Under the pieces are notes generated by a model. It was not told where the DNA came from and did not search any database. It was given only the letters and a program-made list of their open reading frames with translations. Positions 11,350 to 21,999 of a DNA stretch of 64,000 bases are shown in pieces. A program made the translations under genes and the position numbers. The DNA is from Dromiciops gliroides (Eukaryota > Chordata > Mammalia > Microbiotheria > Microbiotheriidae). Location of the stretch: the NCBI RefSeq assembly GCF_019393635.1, contig NC_057862.1, positions 409,986,169 to 410,050,168 of the forward strand. The letters are read 5' to 3'. Position 1 is the first letter of the stretch. Each line of letters begins with the position of its first letter.

Positions 11350-11490
11350 GCTTTTTTTGCTTGGGCAATGAGGGCTGACTTGCCCAAGGTCACACAGCTA
11401 GTAAGTGTTAAGTGTCTGAGGCCGGATTTGAACTCAGGTCTTCCTGACTCTAGGGCCGGTGCTCTATCCACTGCACCACCTAGCTGCCCC
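11350..11490 (-). mobile_element. tRNA-like SINE
   Basis: Reverse copy with perfect duplication CTTTCTCTAAATTTT (11335-11349, 11492-11506). Confidence 0.92.
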
Positions 11491-11504
11491 TCTTTCTCTA
11501 AATT

Positions 11505-11715
11505 TTAAAAAATAATTTAATATGGTGCTTTGCTGTCAACAAAGTGCTTTCCTCACAGCATCCCTGTGATAGTGCAAGCACCATCATTCCCATTTTACAG
11601 AGAAGGAAAGAGAGGTTAGAGAAGCAAAACGACTTTCTAATAGTCACATGGCTGGTAAGCCTTAAAGCTAAGACTTGACCCAAGACTTTTGACTCCCCAT
11701 CCAGTGTACCAGAAA
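11505..11715 (-). mobile_element. MIR/THER CORE-SINE
   Basis: Reverse copy: CTCACAGCATCCCTGTGATA, CCCATTTTACAGAGAAGGAA, AGTCACATGGCTGGTAAGCC. Confidence 0.8.
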
Positions 11716-11999
11716 TCTCCTACCCTATCTATCTCCTAACAGTGCTCTGCATACAACACAAGTTTGCTCAATGAATCTAATACTTGAAAGTAATACTTTC
11801 ATGTATTACTTGCTGTTGTTGCTTGTCTGTGTGTGTGTGTGTGTGTTGTCTTTTGACCCCAGTCAGACTGTGAATTCCTTGTCAGCAGGGGCCAAGTCTT
11901 ACGTCTCTCTTTCTTCAGCAGTGCCTAGAACATGGTGGTGGGGACAGAAGGGGACAGCTAGTGAGTACTCAGTGAAGACTTGTTGATGGATTTTGGTAG

Positions 12000-12690
12000 G
12001 AACCCTGTCTTTTTAGGAGCCATACAGCTACTCTGATATGTTCATAACCCATTTTGGCTTTCTTAAGCATCATGTTATAATCCATTCAATTCATCTCTAC
12101 AAAGAGTCACTTGCTCATTGTGAAGGTTGATTATATGCTAGATAAATTACATACAAGAGTTCTTGCCAGTGATGTGAATGTGAGAGATGCAGGACAATGT
12201 AATTTGGGGCATTTCCAGACCTAATGGTATGCATGTGATTTAATTGAATATGGCCAAGGCTCCCAGACCCAGTAATTTTAATTTCCATCACTCTTCACTC
12301 AGAGGAGCCAATTCTAATTACAGGCTTTTCCCCACATGCATTTTTTGGTTTCATCCTGGCAGAACCTTGACTCTTGCTTAATAACTTTCTGGATGAGTGG
12401 GGTTAGCTCAGTGGGGGGAAATTTGCCTATGAGTTAATAAACAAACTCTACTGGCATACAATCCTCCTCAATCACTTCATGCTTACAGCATCTCTCCTCA
12501 GACACCAATCAAAACTGGAACTTAGGGTGTGCTGACTCTGCCTCACTCCACCCTACCAGCAAGAGTAATCAGCAAACTTCTCCAACAAAGGCAGGACAAT
12601 CAATTATTTAGTCCACAGGAGGCCTGAACTACTGTAAAATAAAATGTTTCCTTGTTTTTAAGATTTCCTAGGCCAAAAGATGAACTGAAG
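12000..12690. other. Intergenic, unique-looking
   Basis: No repeat recognised. 12230-12330 contains several TAATTT/TAATTA homeodomain-type motifs; it could be a conserved noncoding element, but that cannot be shown from one genome. Confidence 0.4.
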
Positions 12691-12693
12691 CTA

Positions 12694-12839
12694 GCTTTTT
12701 TTTTTTCTTGGCAGGGCAATGAGGGTTAAGTGACTTGCCCAGGGTAACACAGTTAGTAAGGGTCAAGTGTCTGAGGTCCTATTCGAACTCAGGTCCTCCT
12801 GAATCCAGGGCTGGTGCTTTATCCACTGTGCTAGTTAGC
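12694..12839 (-). mobile_element. tRNA-like SINE
   Basis: Reverse copy, GGCAGGGCAATGAGGGTTAA to CTGTGCTAGTTAGCTTG; older than average. Confidence 0.88.
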
Positions 12840-12920
12840 TTGATTTTTAAGGAGGGAGAGACATGAATAGAAGAAAGAGGCCTAGATTTTTCTCTCTGGT
12901 TCCTTAATTGTATCAAATTT

Positions 12921-13064
12921 TTTTTTTACTATTTTTGTGGGGGGGAGGGCAATGAGGCTCAAGTGACTTGCCCAGGGTCACACAGCTAGTGAGGCCAAAT
13001 TTGAACTCAGGTCCTCCTGAATCCAGGGCCTGTGCCTTATCCACTGCACCACCTAGCCACCCCC
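12921..13064 (-). mobile_element. tRNA-like SINE with internal deletion
   Basis: Reverse copy lacking the GTAAGTGTCAAGTGTCT segment. Duplication AATTGTATCAAATTT, with one mismatch, on both sides. Confidence 0.9.
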
Positions 13065-13099
13065 AAATTGTATCAAAATTTATCAGTCCCCACCCCACC

Positions 13100-14055
13100 A
13101 TGTCTCATTCTCTCAGAGCCTTACTTTGTTCTAAGGGATGGCTAGCCAATCTGTCATACTAATTTTGATTAAGTTGTTAATGGGCGAATGCATTACTTTC
13201 CCCAAGGTGAAATATTTGCCTCTTAATAGGCACCTTATGGAGACCTTAATCTAAAGGTGCAGCTTTAATTATGAGCTCTTCAAATAGTAACATGTCAGAG
13301 GGGGAAATATTTGGGAGCCAGATGAGTATTTTGGGTAACCTTTCATTCAAGGCTTTTGCCCACCCCAAGGACCAACTCTGTAAATAATGCCATCAACATT
13401 CCTTTTTTTAAGTCTAAGAGACAGGAAGGAATAATTTCCTAAAGCTGACCGGGTGCATTTAGGAGGTGCAGCTACGGGATTAAAGTATTTTAGGGTATCA
13501 GGTCACTGCTGTTCCCTCCCACCCATGGAAAGGCAAAACCAGAACAGTTTCTACCACATGAACTGAGGAGAATTCCTTCTTGCCTTTTTGGGAGTTGTTC
13601 ATCCCTGCCTGGGTGAGAGGAAAACTGGCCTGGACTTCACAGACTTGCATAAGTGATTGATATAATTGTACACAGAGCCTGAAAATCTCCCATTGCAATA
13701 TCATGAGAGCAAATTTTCCAGATCTGGTTTCACAGGATAACAATTTTCCTAATGTTTTCCTGGCAGAAACCTCTTGTTGTCGTCATAAACACTGACAATT
13801 TCAACCTGGCTAAGAGAGAGGAGGAACACCTTGTTCACCCATCTCCAAGAATACTCTGTATTCTCTTTAGGATACAACTTCAAAATTATTCTTTGTCTGA
13901 AGAGAGAAGTAGGAAGAGAGTAAGGGAGCCCCTAGCTGCCGCTGAGGAATGTAAGTCACTAGGCCCAGGGGATGGAGAATTGGCACATGTAGTTACTGAA
14001 TTCCTGTCAGTGATTTCCAAAAGCTCATGGAGGATACAAGAAATGATGCAGAATT
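13100..14055. other. Intergenic, unique-looking
   Basis: No repeat recognised. A 101-codon open frame at 13752-14057 has no recognisable domain and no splice context, so it is not called as a gene. Confidence 0.4.
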
Positions 14056-14059
14056 AGAG

Positions 14060-14285
14060 AAGGACACTTCTCTCCTTTTCCAAAGGAAGGATAATATAAT
14101 TTGTGAATGATAAGCCAATGTACTTCTTTGATTTCTGGAAAAATTCTCAAATGCATTATTAAGGGGGTTGTTAGGGAATAGCTAGAAAAGGAAGCAAAGA
14201 ATGATTACAAAGAACCAGCACAGCTTTATTTAGAACAATTCAATCCATGCAGGAATTGACCAAGCTCTCTTTGAATAGATTGGTG
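14060..14285 (+). mobile_element. CR1-like LINE fragment
   Basis: Text such as GGAATAGCTAGAAAAGGAAG, ACAAAGAACCAGCACAGCTT matches the forward CR1-like element seen elsewhere in marsupial DNA. Diverged. Confidence 0.5.
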
Positions 14286-14480
14286 CAGTCCAGTGACTGG
14301 TAGGAGTACTGAATCTGGGGCCACAGGTTTGAGTCTTAGCTTCACCACTCCATACCTTGGGGAGGCTTCTTGACCTTTTTAGGGCCTCACTACAAAGTGA
14401 AGGAGCTGGATGGCTTTATGTGTGATCTTACCTCTGACTCCATTATCCTACAATATGATTCTGTGATCTTATAAATGTGA
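14285..14480 (+). mobile_element. MIR/THER CORE-SINE
   Basis: Forward, old copy: GGAGTACTGAATCTGGGGCC, AAAGTGAAGGAGCTGGATGG, CTACAATATGATTCTGTGAT. Confidence 0.65.
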
Positions 14481-14809
14481 ACTGCTGCTCATCAACCTTT
14501 AGACTAACACAAAAATGTGAACTATTAGGAAATATCCTTGTTTCATATATACATACAGATTTACACACACATGCACATCAGGGGAGAAAGCAATAGTTAA
14601 TTTGCTTAAAATCAGAAACATGTGCATGGGAGGAATAACATCACTAACCATATGTCATGTTTTTGAATGTGTTATGGGAATATCATCTCTGACAAAATCT
14701 CTAAATTTCAGACTGATGTATTAGCTTGTTTTTTTTTTCATGGTACAATTTTCTGCTTTATCTTTTACCTTTCCAGAATGGATGTATAAACCCTTGGCTC
14801 CCACTGGTA

Positions 14810-15110
14810 TTTACAATTCCCAATTAAGTATCATCTACAAATTTAATTAGTGCACTGTTTACTTCTTTTCCCAGAACATCCATGACAGAGCAAAATCCCA
14901 GTGTGCTAATGATGTCTGCTGGACCATTGTTTATTCCTCACAACTTCATCCCTTGTAACTTTACCTCCCAAACTTTTCATATTATCCTTATGCCTATTTA
15001 AAGTCATTGTGACAGCTTATATTTTAAAATCAAGTGGATTAATTTTTCAAATGTGTGCTTCTACAACATTTAAAAAAAGAATTGGTCATTCTAGGCTAAG
15101 CTTATTTCTC
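14810..15110 (-). mobile_element. CR1-like LINE fragment
   Basis: GTATCATCTACAAATTTAAT and CATCCATGACAGAGCAAAAT match the reverse CR1-like consensus (also seen near 50930). Confidence 0.55.
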
Positions 15111-15389
15111 TTTTTGAAAGGGTTATTAGGCTATTCAACTAGGAAAGTACTACCAATATAGTTTACCTTGATTACATTTAGATAATATTTTTTGTTGTTG
15201 AATGAAAGTTTCATATATGTAAAAAATGAGATAAATGTTAACAGTCTTGAAAGATTTGGAAAGTCCACTGGTGTGACCAGGGCAGGTATAGATAATATAT
15301 TTTAGATGTTTGTTGGGTTTTTTTGTTTGTTTTATAGCACCGACACTTTCTATATAACTAAGAAAAAATTTAGGCAAAAAGCAAAAAAC

Positions 15390-15720
15390 CAACCAAACAG
15401 ACAGACCCTACTTCCTCCCCTCCCCAGTGACCATATCTGACAGTGTATGCAACATTCTGGACCTATGGTGCTTCACTTTGGAACCAAGATCCTTTATTCT
15501 GGGTTCTGATGCACCATACCCTTCTTTTCATTTACATGCACGTTTTTTCTCTTGGATTTCCTTTCTTCACTCTGTAGCAGTTTAGACAATTTCTCTCGTT
15601 TTTTTAATTAATTCTTCATATTCATAATTTCTTAAAATGAAATAGTATTCCATGCCATTTAATGTAACAATTTGTTCAGCCATTCTTCATTCATTGGTGC
15701 CCATTTTTCTTACAGTATTT
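15390..15720 (-). mobile_element. L1 3' fragment (reverse)
   Basis: AAATAGTATTCCATGCCATT and GTTCAGCCATTCTTCATTCA are the antisense L1 3' region repeated near 27500, 34310, 45660 and 51750. Confidence 0.7.
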
Positions 15721-15734
15721 CGTTACTATGAAAA

Positions 15735-15950
15735 ATTTTCAGGGCTAATTGACTTAGTGAATTGCAGGTCAAAACTTTCAAACTCAAGAAATCCATCAGC
15801 TTCAATCTCCTGAAGCCACAGAGATGACGGGCATGTACCACCATGCCAAACAGAGCTGGAATTTGAACTAAAGTCTTCTGACTACAGCTCCAGTGCTTGA
15901 TCCAGTACGTTATGATGCTTCTCCGACTTTGTCTTTGCTTCTCTGTGTAC
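15735..15950 (-). mobile_element. MIR/THER fragment holding a foreign insert
   Basis: 15849-15930 reads AGAGCTGGAATTTGAAC..GTCTTCTGACTACAGC, reverse MIR. The CORE part is replaced by a 7SL-like stretch. Confidence 0.65.
15773..15847 (-). pseudogene. 7SL RNA-like fragment (5' domain)
   Basis: The reverse complement aligns by eye over about 75 bases with the first ~75 nt of 7SL (SRP) RNA. Shared runs include ACTCAAG, CAATCTCCTGA versus CAGCCTCCCGA, and GGCATGTACCACCATGCC versus GGCACGCGCCACCGCGCC; most differences are transitions. It is far too short and mutated to be functional. A random resemblance is not fully excluded. Confidence 0.5.
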
Positions 15951-16080
15951 AAACTGTATCGTTCCAGTAGAATGTAAGCTCTTGAATTCAGGAAGGCTCT
16001 TTTTTGTCATTGTATCCCTTGTATCTGAAACATAATAGTACTTGTTGAATGGATTTGTTGAATAGAATAGGATCCTAATC
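15950..16080 (+). mobile_element. L2 LINE tail
   Basis: AGAATGTAAGCTCTTGAATT, CATTGTATCCCTTGTATCTG and TAGTACTTGTTGAATGG follow the L2 end. Confidence 0.65.
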
Positions 16081-16139
16081 TGCTGAGCTCTGAGGTTCTT
16101 TATTTTCTTTTTATATCATCAAAATTTCCTTCAGTATCT

Positions 16140-17145
16140 CTCTTCTCTCAGATAGCCATCTTATATATCAATTTTTAAATTAAAAAAAAAACAAGGAAAA
16201 AATAAGCAGAACTGAACAATACTATGGAAAAGTCTGAAAATATGTGGGATGCATCACATTCATGAGCCTCTCACCTCTGTAAGGAGGGAGGAGAGATATC
16301 TTTTCATCTATTTTCTCTGGAGCCATACTTATTTTTTGTAATTTTGCAAAATTGGATTTTGTTTTATGGGTTTCCTTTCCATTAATATTGTTGTAGTCAT
16401 TGTGTTTATTGCTTTCTAGGTACAGTTTACTTTACTCTGCATCATTTTCTGTACATCTTACCATGTTTCTCTGAACTAATATTCATAATTTCTTACAACA
16501 TAGTAATATTCCATTACATTCATGCATGGCATTTGTTTAGCCATTCCCCAATAAATGGGCATTTCTCTTTTTCACAAAAAGTGATGCTATAAATAATTTG
16601 GTGTATATCTGTCAATGATCTTCTTGGGGTATAAGAATCTCTAGGTCAAAAGATATGGTGATTTTAGTAACTTTATTTGAATAACCAAATTGTTTTTCAA
16701 ATTAGTTGTTCTGATTTTCAGTTTTGCCAACAATGCACAAATGTTCTTACATTCCTATAATCCCTCCAACATTTAGTCTTCCCATCTATTTTCACCAATT
16801 TGCATAGTATGAAGTGAAACTTCAGGGTGGTTTTGATATGCATTTCTCTTATTATTACTGATTTGAAGCTTTCATATAGTTATTAGTAGTTTGCAATTCT
16901 TTTGAGAACTGTTTTTCCCATATCCTTTGTCCACTTATCTATTGGGGAATGTCTTTCAGTCATGTATTAGTTGTTTAATACTAAACCCTCATCAGAGAAA
17001 TCTGATATAAAGAATTTTTCCCATCTATTTCCCTTATTATTTTAGGTACTAATTTTATTTTATGTAATCAAATTTATCCATTTTTATAAAAAGCATCTAT
17101 CTAAAACCAAAAGGAAGTTTTTATGTGCTAGAAGCTTTCCTTATA
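16140..17145 (-). mobile_element. L1 3' portion (reverse)
   Basis: About 1 kb of antisense L1 3' sequence: ATTCCATTACATTCATGCAT, CTTCTTGGGGTATAAGAATC, GATATGCATTTCTCTTATTA, CATATCCTTTGTCCACTTAT. No open frame. An AT microsatellite follows at 17147-17170. Confidence 0.8.
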
Positions 17146-17169
17146 TATGTGTATATATATATATATGCA

Positions 17170-18345
17170 TATATATACATGAATAAGGCAAGGATGCACA
17201 CTTCATTTAATATAATTCTGGAAATGCTAGCAATAGCAGTCACAAAAGAGAAAGAAATTAAAGGCTTTAAAGAAAGTTAGGCAAAGAGGAGATAAAACTA
17301 TCCCTATTTGCTGATGACATGATGGTTTACTTTAGAAAATCCTGGAGAATCAGCAAGGACACTAATTGAGACAATAGCTTTGGCACAGTTGCTAGCTACA
17401 AAACAAAAGTTTAAAAATGAACAGCATTATATAATAATAACAATCCAAGAGGCAATAAAAAAGGAAATTTAATTTCAAATAAGTATAAAATGCATAATTT
17501 TGGGGGGAATCCATGCACAAAAGCACACAAAGTACATGTATAGATTCAATTACAAAGTGCACCTTAAAAAAATAAAGAAAACTTAAATAGTTGGAAAAAT
17601 ATTTAGTGCTCATGGTTAGGCCATGCCAATATAATAAAAATTACAATGCTACCAATGTTAATTCATAGTTTTAATGCTATATCCATCAAACTATCAAAGG
17701 GATATTTTATAGAACTCAATAAAATAATAATAAAATTCATTAGGAGAAATAAAATATCTAGAATATCATGGGCAAAAATGAAAAGAGGTAGGGATGAAGA
17801 GGGAATAGTACTTCTAGACCTCAAACTATATTATAAAGCAGCAGTCATCAAAACTATTTGGTATTGGTTTAAGAAAAAAGTCAATAAATAGAACAGACTA
17901 GATAAGGCAGAATCAGAAACAAGTGAATGCTATAACCCAATGTTCAAAAAACCAGAACACATAAATTACTTAGGAAAGAACTCCCTATTTGAACAAACTG
18001 CTGGGAACATTAGAAATTAGTCTGGTAGAAATTAACCTTAGTCCATCACCTTATGCCATATTCCACAGTAAATTCTAAGTGGATATGCATAATCTTAATA
18101 TTAAAGTCCATACCATAAAAAATTAAAAGAGAAACAAATTATATACCTCTCACAGCTATGAGTAAGAGATGCATTCTTAACCAAACAAGGGATAGAGGAA
18201 ATTACAAAAGTTTCCAGGTTCTGCAACTATCTACCCTTTCCCCCAAATGTGCTAGCTGAATAATTTGGTGACTATAAAAACAGTCAAATAGAACAATGAA
18301 TAATAGAGTCATGACAATTTAAAATGTTGGACAAATCCTAATAAT
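17170..18345 (+). mobile_element. L1 ORF2 fragment (forward)
   Basis: Frames read pieces of L1 reverse transcriptase: an LFADDMMVYL-like catalytic region near 17305-17335, and NKIIIKFIRRNKISRISWAK, then YYKAAVIKTIWYWF, at 17720-17870. Many stops; not functional. It meets the preceding L1 head to head, but that one carries 3' sequence, so this is two insertions and not a 5' inversion. Confidence 0.85.
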
Positions 18346-18399
18346 ATGAAATTTAATATGTTTCAATAACCAAGATATCAGAAGCATGGTTAGATAACA

Positions 18400-18745
18400 G
18401 TAATAAAAAACTGAGAGTTTTGGTAGACTACAAATTCAATATGAATCAATAGTAGGCCATGGTAGCCAACAAAAATGACAACAAAACAAGACTGATGAGA
18501 TCTTAGATTGTATTGAGAAATATATAATGGCCAGAAAGGGAAAAGTGATAATTTTTTGTACTCTATCCTCATCAGAGCCCATGGGTAGTATTGATTTTCA
18601 GTTCTGGGCACCTCATTTTAGAAAGCTGGAGAGCATCTGGAGGAGAGCTAGGATAGTGAAGCATCCTAAGATCATGCCATAAGATGATCAGTTGAGAGAA
18701 TTAGGAAAAATATGTTGTCTGGAAAAGATAATACTTGGTGGGGTG
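18400..18745 (+). mobile_element. CR1-like LINE fragment
   Basis: TTTTGGTAGACTACAAATTC, CAATATGAATCAATAGTAGG, GTTCTGGGCACCTCATTTTA and AGAGCATCTGGAGGAGAG match the forward CR1-like element. Confidence 0.7.
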
Positions 18746-19024
18746 AGGATAGGGTCAGTGGGGAGGAAACAGGTGGGTATGCTGGTGGATGTTTAACAAC
18801 CAGCTTTTTTTTTTTGAGGGGATGTATGAATTATTAACATTTTAATATGTGTTATTATAATTTTCCCTAACACTTTCTTAAATTTAGAAATAAAAAATAA
18901 AATAAAAATAAATCAAGTCCTGATTTGTCGAATTTGCTGATTTTCAAGGTGTAAATAAATGATCAAATTGAAAAGTTGACAATTTTCTCTCTGAAGCCAA
19001 AATGAAATCGTTATACACTTGAGG

Positions 19025-19205
19025 ACAGAATAACTGAGTCAGTTAGCATTTATTAAGGGCCTTCTATTCATGCAATGGACTAAGCACAAGGACTATAAAG
19101 ACAGGCCAGAAAAAAAGAGGAAAGAACGCATTCTTCCACACGCATGATCTCATTTTATTCTCACAACATCTGTATGAGGTAGAGGTCATTCTTTTCTTTC
19201 TCTGC
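19025..19205. mobile_element. Ancient repeat pieces
   Basis: 19035-19090 has the TATTAAGGGCC..GCAATGGACTAAGCAC motif of the unassigned family; 19145-19200 is a reverse MIR scrap (CATGATCTCATTTTATTCTC). Confidence 0.5.
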
Positions 19206-19464
19206 TCTTGTCCCATTTGTCATCTCCTCCTCTCTCCTCCCTTGCCTCCCATTTCCCTTTCCCTTCTTGCTTTTCCTTTTCTCTCCTTTCTACCTTCCTC
19301 TCTCCGCCTCTCTGGTTCCTCCTGGCTTCTGCCTATATGCCCTTAGTCAGACATTGGTCCTCTTCGCACTGCCTCAGCTGCTGCAGGAGCTATTTAGAGA
19401 GCTTGTTGGCTCTTTTTCTAGGAGCATTGGGGTTTTAAAGACAGGACTGAATAAGTGTAATTGA

Positions 19465-19855
19465 TTTTTAGAGCTGAGTTTGAGCCTAGATATCATCTAA
19501 TCCACTATTCTCTTCTTGAGTTGTTTTTGTTCAGTTATGAACTCTGCATGACTGTGGACTATGCTGTCTATGAGTCTTTTTTGGTAAAGATACTGGGAGT
19601 GGTTCGCCATTTCCTCCTTCAATGGACTAAGGGAAACAGAGGTTTAGTGACTTGCCCAGGGTCACATAGCTAGTAGGTGTCTGAGGCCGGATTTGAACTC
19701 AAGTCTTTCTGACTCCAGTTTTAGACTCTATTCCTTGAGCCACCTAGCTGTCTCTCTTTACATATAGGGAAACTGAGGCTAATAATGGGAAAGTGGCTTG
19801 TTCAAAGTCACACAGGCATTAAGTGGCAGAGTCTGGCCAAGAAACAAAATCTGTC
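19465..19855 (-). mobile_element. THER-type SINE split by an RTE-tailed SINE
   Basis: CTAGATATCATCTAATCC before and GGAAACTGAGGCTAATAATG after belong to one reverse THER. The SINE at 19510-19755 interrupts it. Confidence 0.65.
19510..19755 (-). mobile_element. RTE-tailed tRNA-like SINE
   Basis: Reverse copy: TTGTTCAGTTATGAACTCTG, GAGTGGTTCGCCATTTCCTC, then AGTGACTTGCCCAGGGTCAC and GGATTTGAACTCAAGTC. The GTTCAGT..GCCATTTCC part resembles the 3' end of RTE/BovB LINEs. Confidence 0.75.
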
Positions 19856-20269
19856 ACAGTCATGGTTTTCTGGTTTCCTAAAAGCTAACAGGCAAGGTTG
19901 GGGTGGAGGGAAGGGGTTGCCCAGGGGAAGCACTGCTTTCCTCTGTTATTCTTTTCTAATTAGTCAAAGAGTTATGAAGAAAATGTCAGGATAAGCATTT
20001 GCTTCTCCTGGACTTTCCCATTAAAGGGGACTTTCAGTCACAGGAGACAGTGTAAGAAGAGCTGAGCAGGAGACAAGCATTGGCTGCTAAAACCTTACAG
20101 TTAGTGTGTGAAGATTCTACCTCATTTTTCATGGATTTTCCAGGTCACAGAAGGGAGAAGCCTGTTCTAAAGAAATCAAAACTTCCCTTTTAAGCACTTC
20201 AAAGATAGAGTACAACATTTCTCGTAGCACTCTCTGTTTGCAAAACACTTTGTAGGCAATTTTAGGGGA

Positions 20270-20440
20270 AGATGTGTGATGTAGCAGAAGGAGCTTTGGG
20301 TTTGAAGTCAGGGGACCTGGATTCTGATCCTAGCTCTTCCCCTAACTAGCAAGTCACACCCCCTCTCTTGGATTGTTTCTATGCGCAAAATAAGGATGAA
20401 AATTTGTATTATCTACCTCACAGCGCTCTTGTAAGGATTT
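20270..20440 (+). mobile_element. MIR CORE-SINE
   Basis: GATGTAGCAGAAGGAGCTTT, GACCTGGATTCTGATCCTAG, TATCTACCTCACAGCGCTCT. Confidence 0.75.
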
Positions 20441-20752
20441 ATCCACTTATTCAATGAACATTCTCTAAGTTCTTGCTATATGCAAAGCACTGTATCAGGC
20501 AGGGGGTACAAAGATAGACATGACATAGCTCCTGCTCTCAAGGGTATGACAACTTTAGGTGAGGAGTAGAAAACAGATGATGAAACCTAATTTCCTCCTT
20601 TTCAGTAGAAAAATGGAAAATTATGGGGGTAGAATTGTAGTATGACCTACATCAGACAAGGCGACTTGGTTTTGCTTAATTGTTTTTCTTTGTTACAGGG
20701 GGGAGCTCAATGGGCCCTGCAAATCCTGGGGGTGGGGAACTGCCCATACTAT

Positions 20753-20915
20753 TTTTTTTGCTTTGTTTTTGGTTTTTTTGGTGAGGCAATTGGGGTTAAG
20801 TGACTTGCCCAGGGTCACACAGCTAGTAAGTGTCAAGTGTCTGAGGCTGGATTTGAACTCAGGTCCTCCTGACTCCAGGGTCAGTGCTCTATCCACTGTG
20901 CCACCTAGCTGCCCC
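20753..20915 (-). mobile_element. tRNA-like SINE, full length
   Basis: Reverse copy. Duplication TGCCCATACTA on both sides. Confidence 0.93.
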
Positions 20916-21174
20916 TGCCCATACTACTTTTTGAAAGGCATCAATAAAACATTTTTTAAAAAAATTAAATGAGAGGAAGTATATATACAGATACAAATAT
21001 TTGTGTACCTAGGGAGGGTGAGATGAGTGCAAAGGAGAGGTTTAGGTGAAGTTTGTTTGTTCTTCATCCTTCTAATTTGAAGAAGGAGACATCACTTTTG
21101 GCTTGTGGGGTCAGGGAAGTCTTCCTGGAGGAGGTGTTATCTAAATCAAACTTTGAAGGAAGAAAGGGATTGGA

Positions 21175-21410
21175 TGGAGATGAGATGGTGCAATAGACGG
21201 TGCTGGCCCTGGAGTCGGAAAGATCTAAGTTCAAATCCCATCTCAGAAACTACACTGTATGACCCTGGCTTAGTCACTTAACCACTTTCTGCCTCAGTTT
21301 CCTTATCTATCAATAGGGATGATAATAACATCTACCTTCAAGGGTTGTTGTGAGGATCAAATGAGATAATATTTGTAAGGCCTGTATAAATGCTAGCCAT
21401 CATTATATGA
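21175..21410 (+). mobile_element. MIR/THER CORE-SINE
   Basis: GGTGCTGGCCCTGGAGTCGG, TTAACCACTTTCTGCCTCAG, AGGGTTGTTGTGAGGATCAA. Confidence 0.82.
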
Positions 21411-21594
21411 GCAAAGGCATGGAGATGGAATGAGAAAGGGAAAGGAGTGAGGTCAGAGAGAAGCCAAATTGGATTGAAATATAGAATACTTAAAAGGGAA
21501 TAGTATGAGATAAGGCTGGAAAGATGAGTTGGATTGTGGAAGGTCTTAAATGCCAGGATCAGAGGTAATTATATCAGTGATTATATATAACTGG

Positions 21595-21760
21595 AAAGTG
21601 CAGTGGCTAGAGGCCTGGCCTTGGGGTCAGAAAGCCCAGGAATTGAAACTCACCTCCAACACTTCCTGGTCCTGCCCTGACCAGGGTAAATTTATTAAAT
21701 CTCTCAGAGTCTAAACTGGGCATGGGGATGGTAGTGTGATGAAATGGTGACTGAGCCCCT
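21595..21760 (+). mobile_element. MIR/THER CORE-SINE, partial
   Basis: CAGTGGCTAGAGGCCTGGCC and GGGGTCAGAAAGCCCAGGAA; the 3' part is lost. Confidence 0.6.
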
Positions 21761-21999
21761 TAAATGTGACTGGCCATGGATAGCTTTGCCTTCCTGCTAC
21801 TACCCTTTCTGTAGTCTATTCTGTCTGTATAACTCATGACAAAAAATAGTGCTTTGTTGCATTATTTTTATTCTCACTGCTTTCTATTTTTTATAAGTAT
21901 CCTGTGTAAAAAGGCTGCCTACATGAGGTTGAAGAATGGCATTTAAGATCATTAAATTTTGCCTTTAATCTTTTATAACAGATGCCAATCTAAGATATA

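Larger units (their letters stand above)
10880..12000 (+). mobile_element. L2 LINE 3' pieces with SINE and MIR inserts
   Basis: CTTATGCCTGGAATGCCCTT, CTCACCTGAAATGTCACCTC and CTATAAACTCCATG..GGCAAGGACC are L2 tail motifs; 11720-12000 repeats a tail (GTGAATTCCTTGTCAGCAGG). The SINE at 11350-11490 and the MIR at 11505-11715 interrupt. A short TG run lies at 11827-11846. Confidence 0.65.
20440..21570 (+). mobile_element. Ancient unassigned repeat with SINE and MIR inserts
   Basis: Starts TCTAAGTTCTTGCTATATGC..AAGCACTGTATCAGG; resumes at about 21095 (GGGTCAGGGAAGTCTTCCTG) and 21410-21560 (GGTCTTAAATGCCAGGATCA). Interrupted by a SINE (20753-20915) and a MIR (21175-21410). Confidence 0.5.

Noticed and set aside
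13752..14057. 101-codon open frame
   Set aside because: No domain, and its end runs to the edge of a CR1-like fragment.
15773..15847. An Alu element
   Set aside because: The resemblance is to the 7SL-derived part shared by Alu, but Alu is primate-specific and the rest of the element is absent.
16140..18345. A single L1 with twin-priming 5' inversion
   Set aside because: The reverse half already carries 3' L1 sequence, so two independent L1 insertions fit better.
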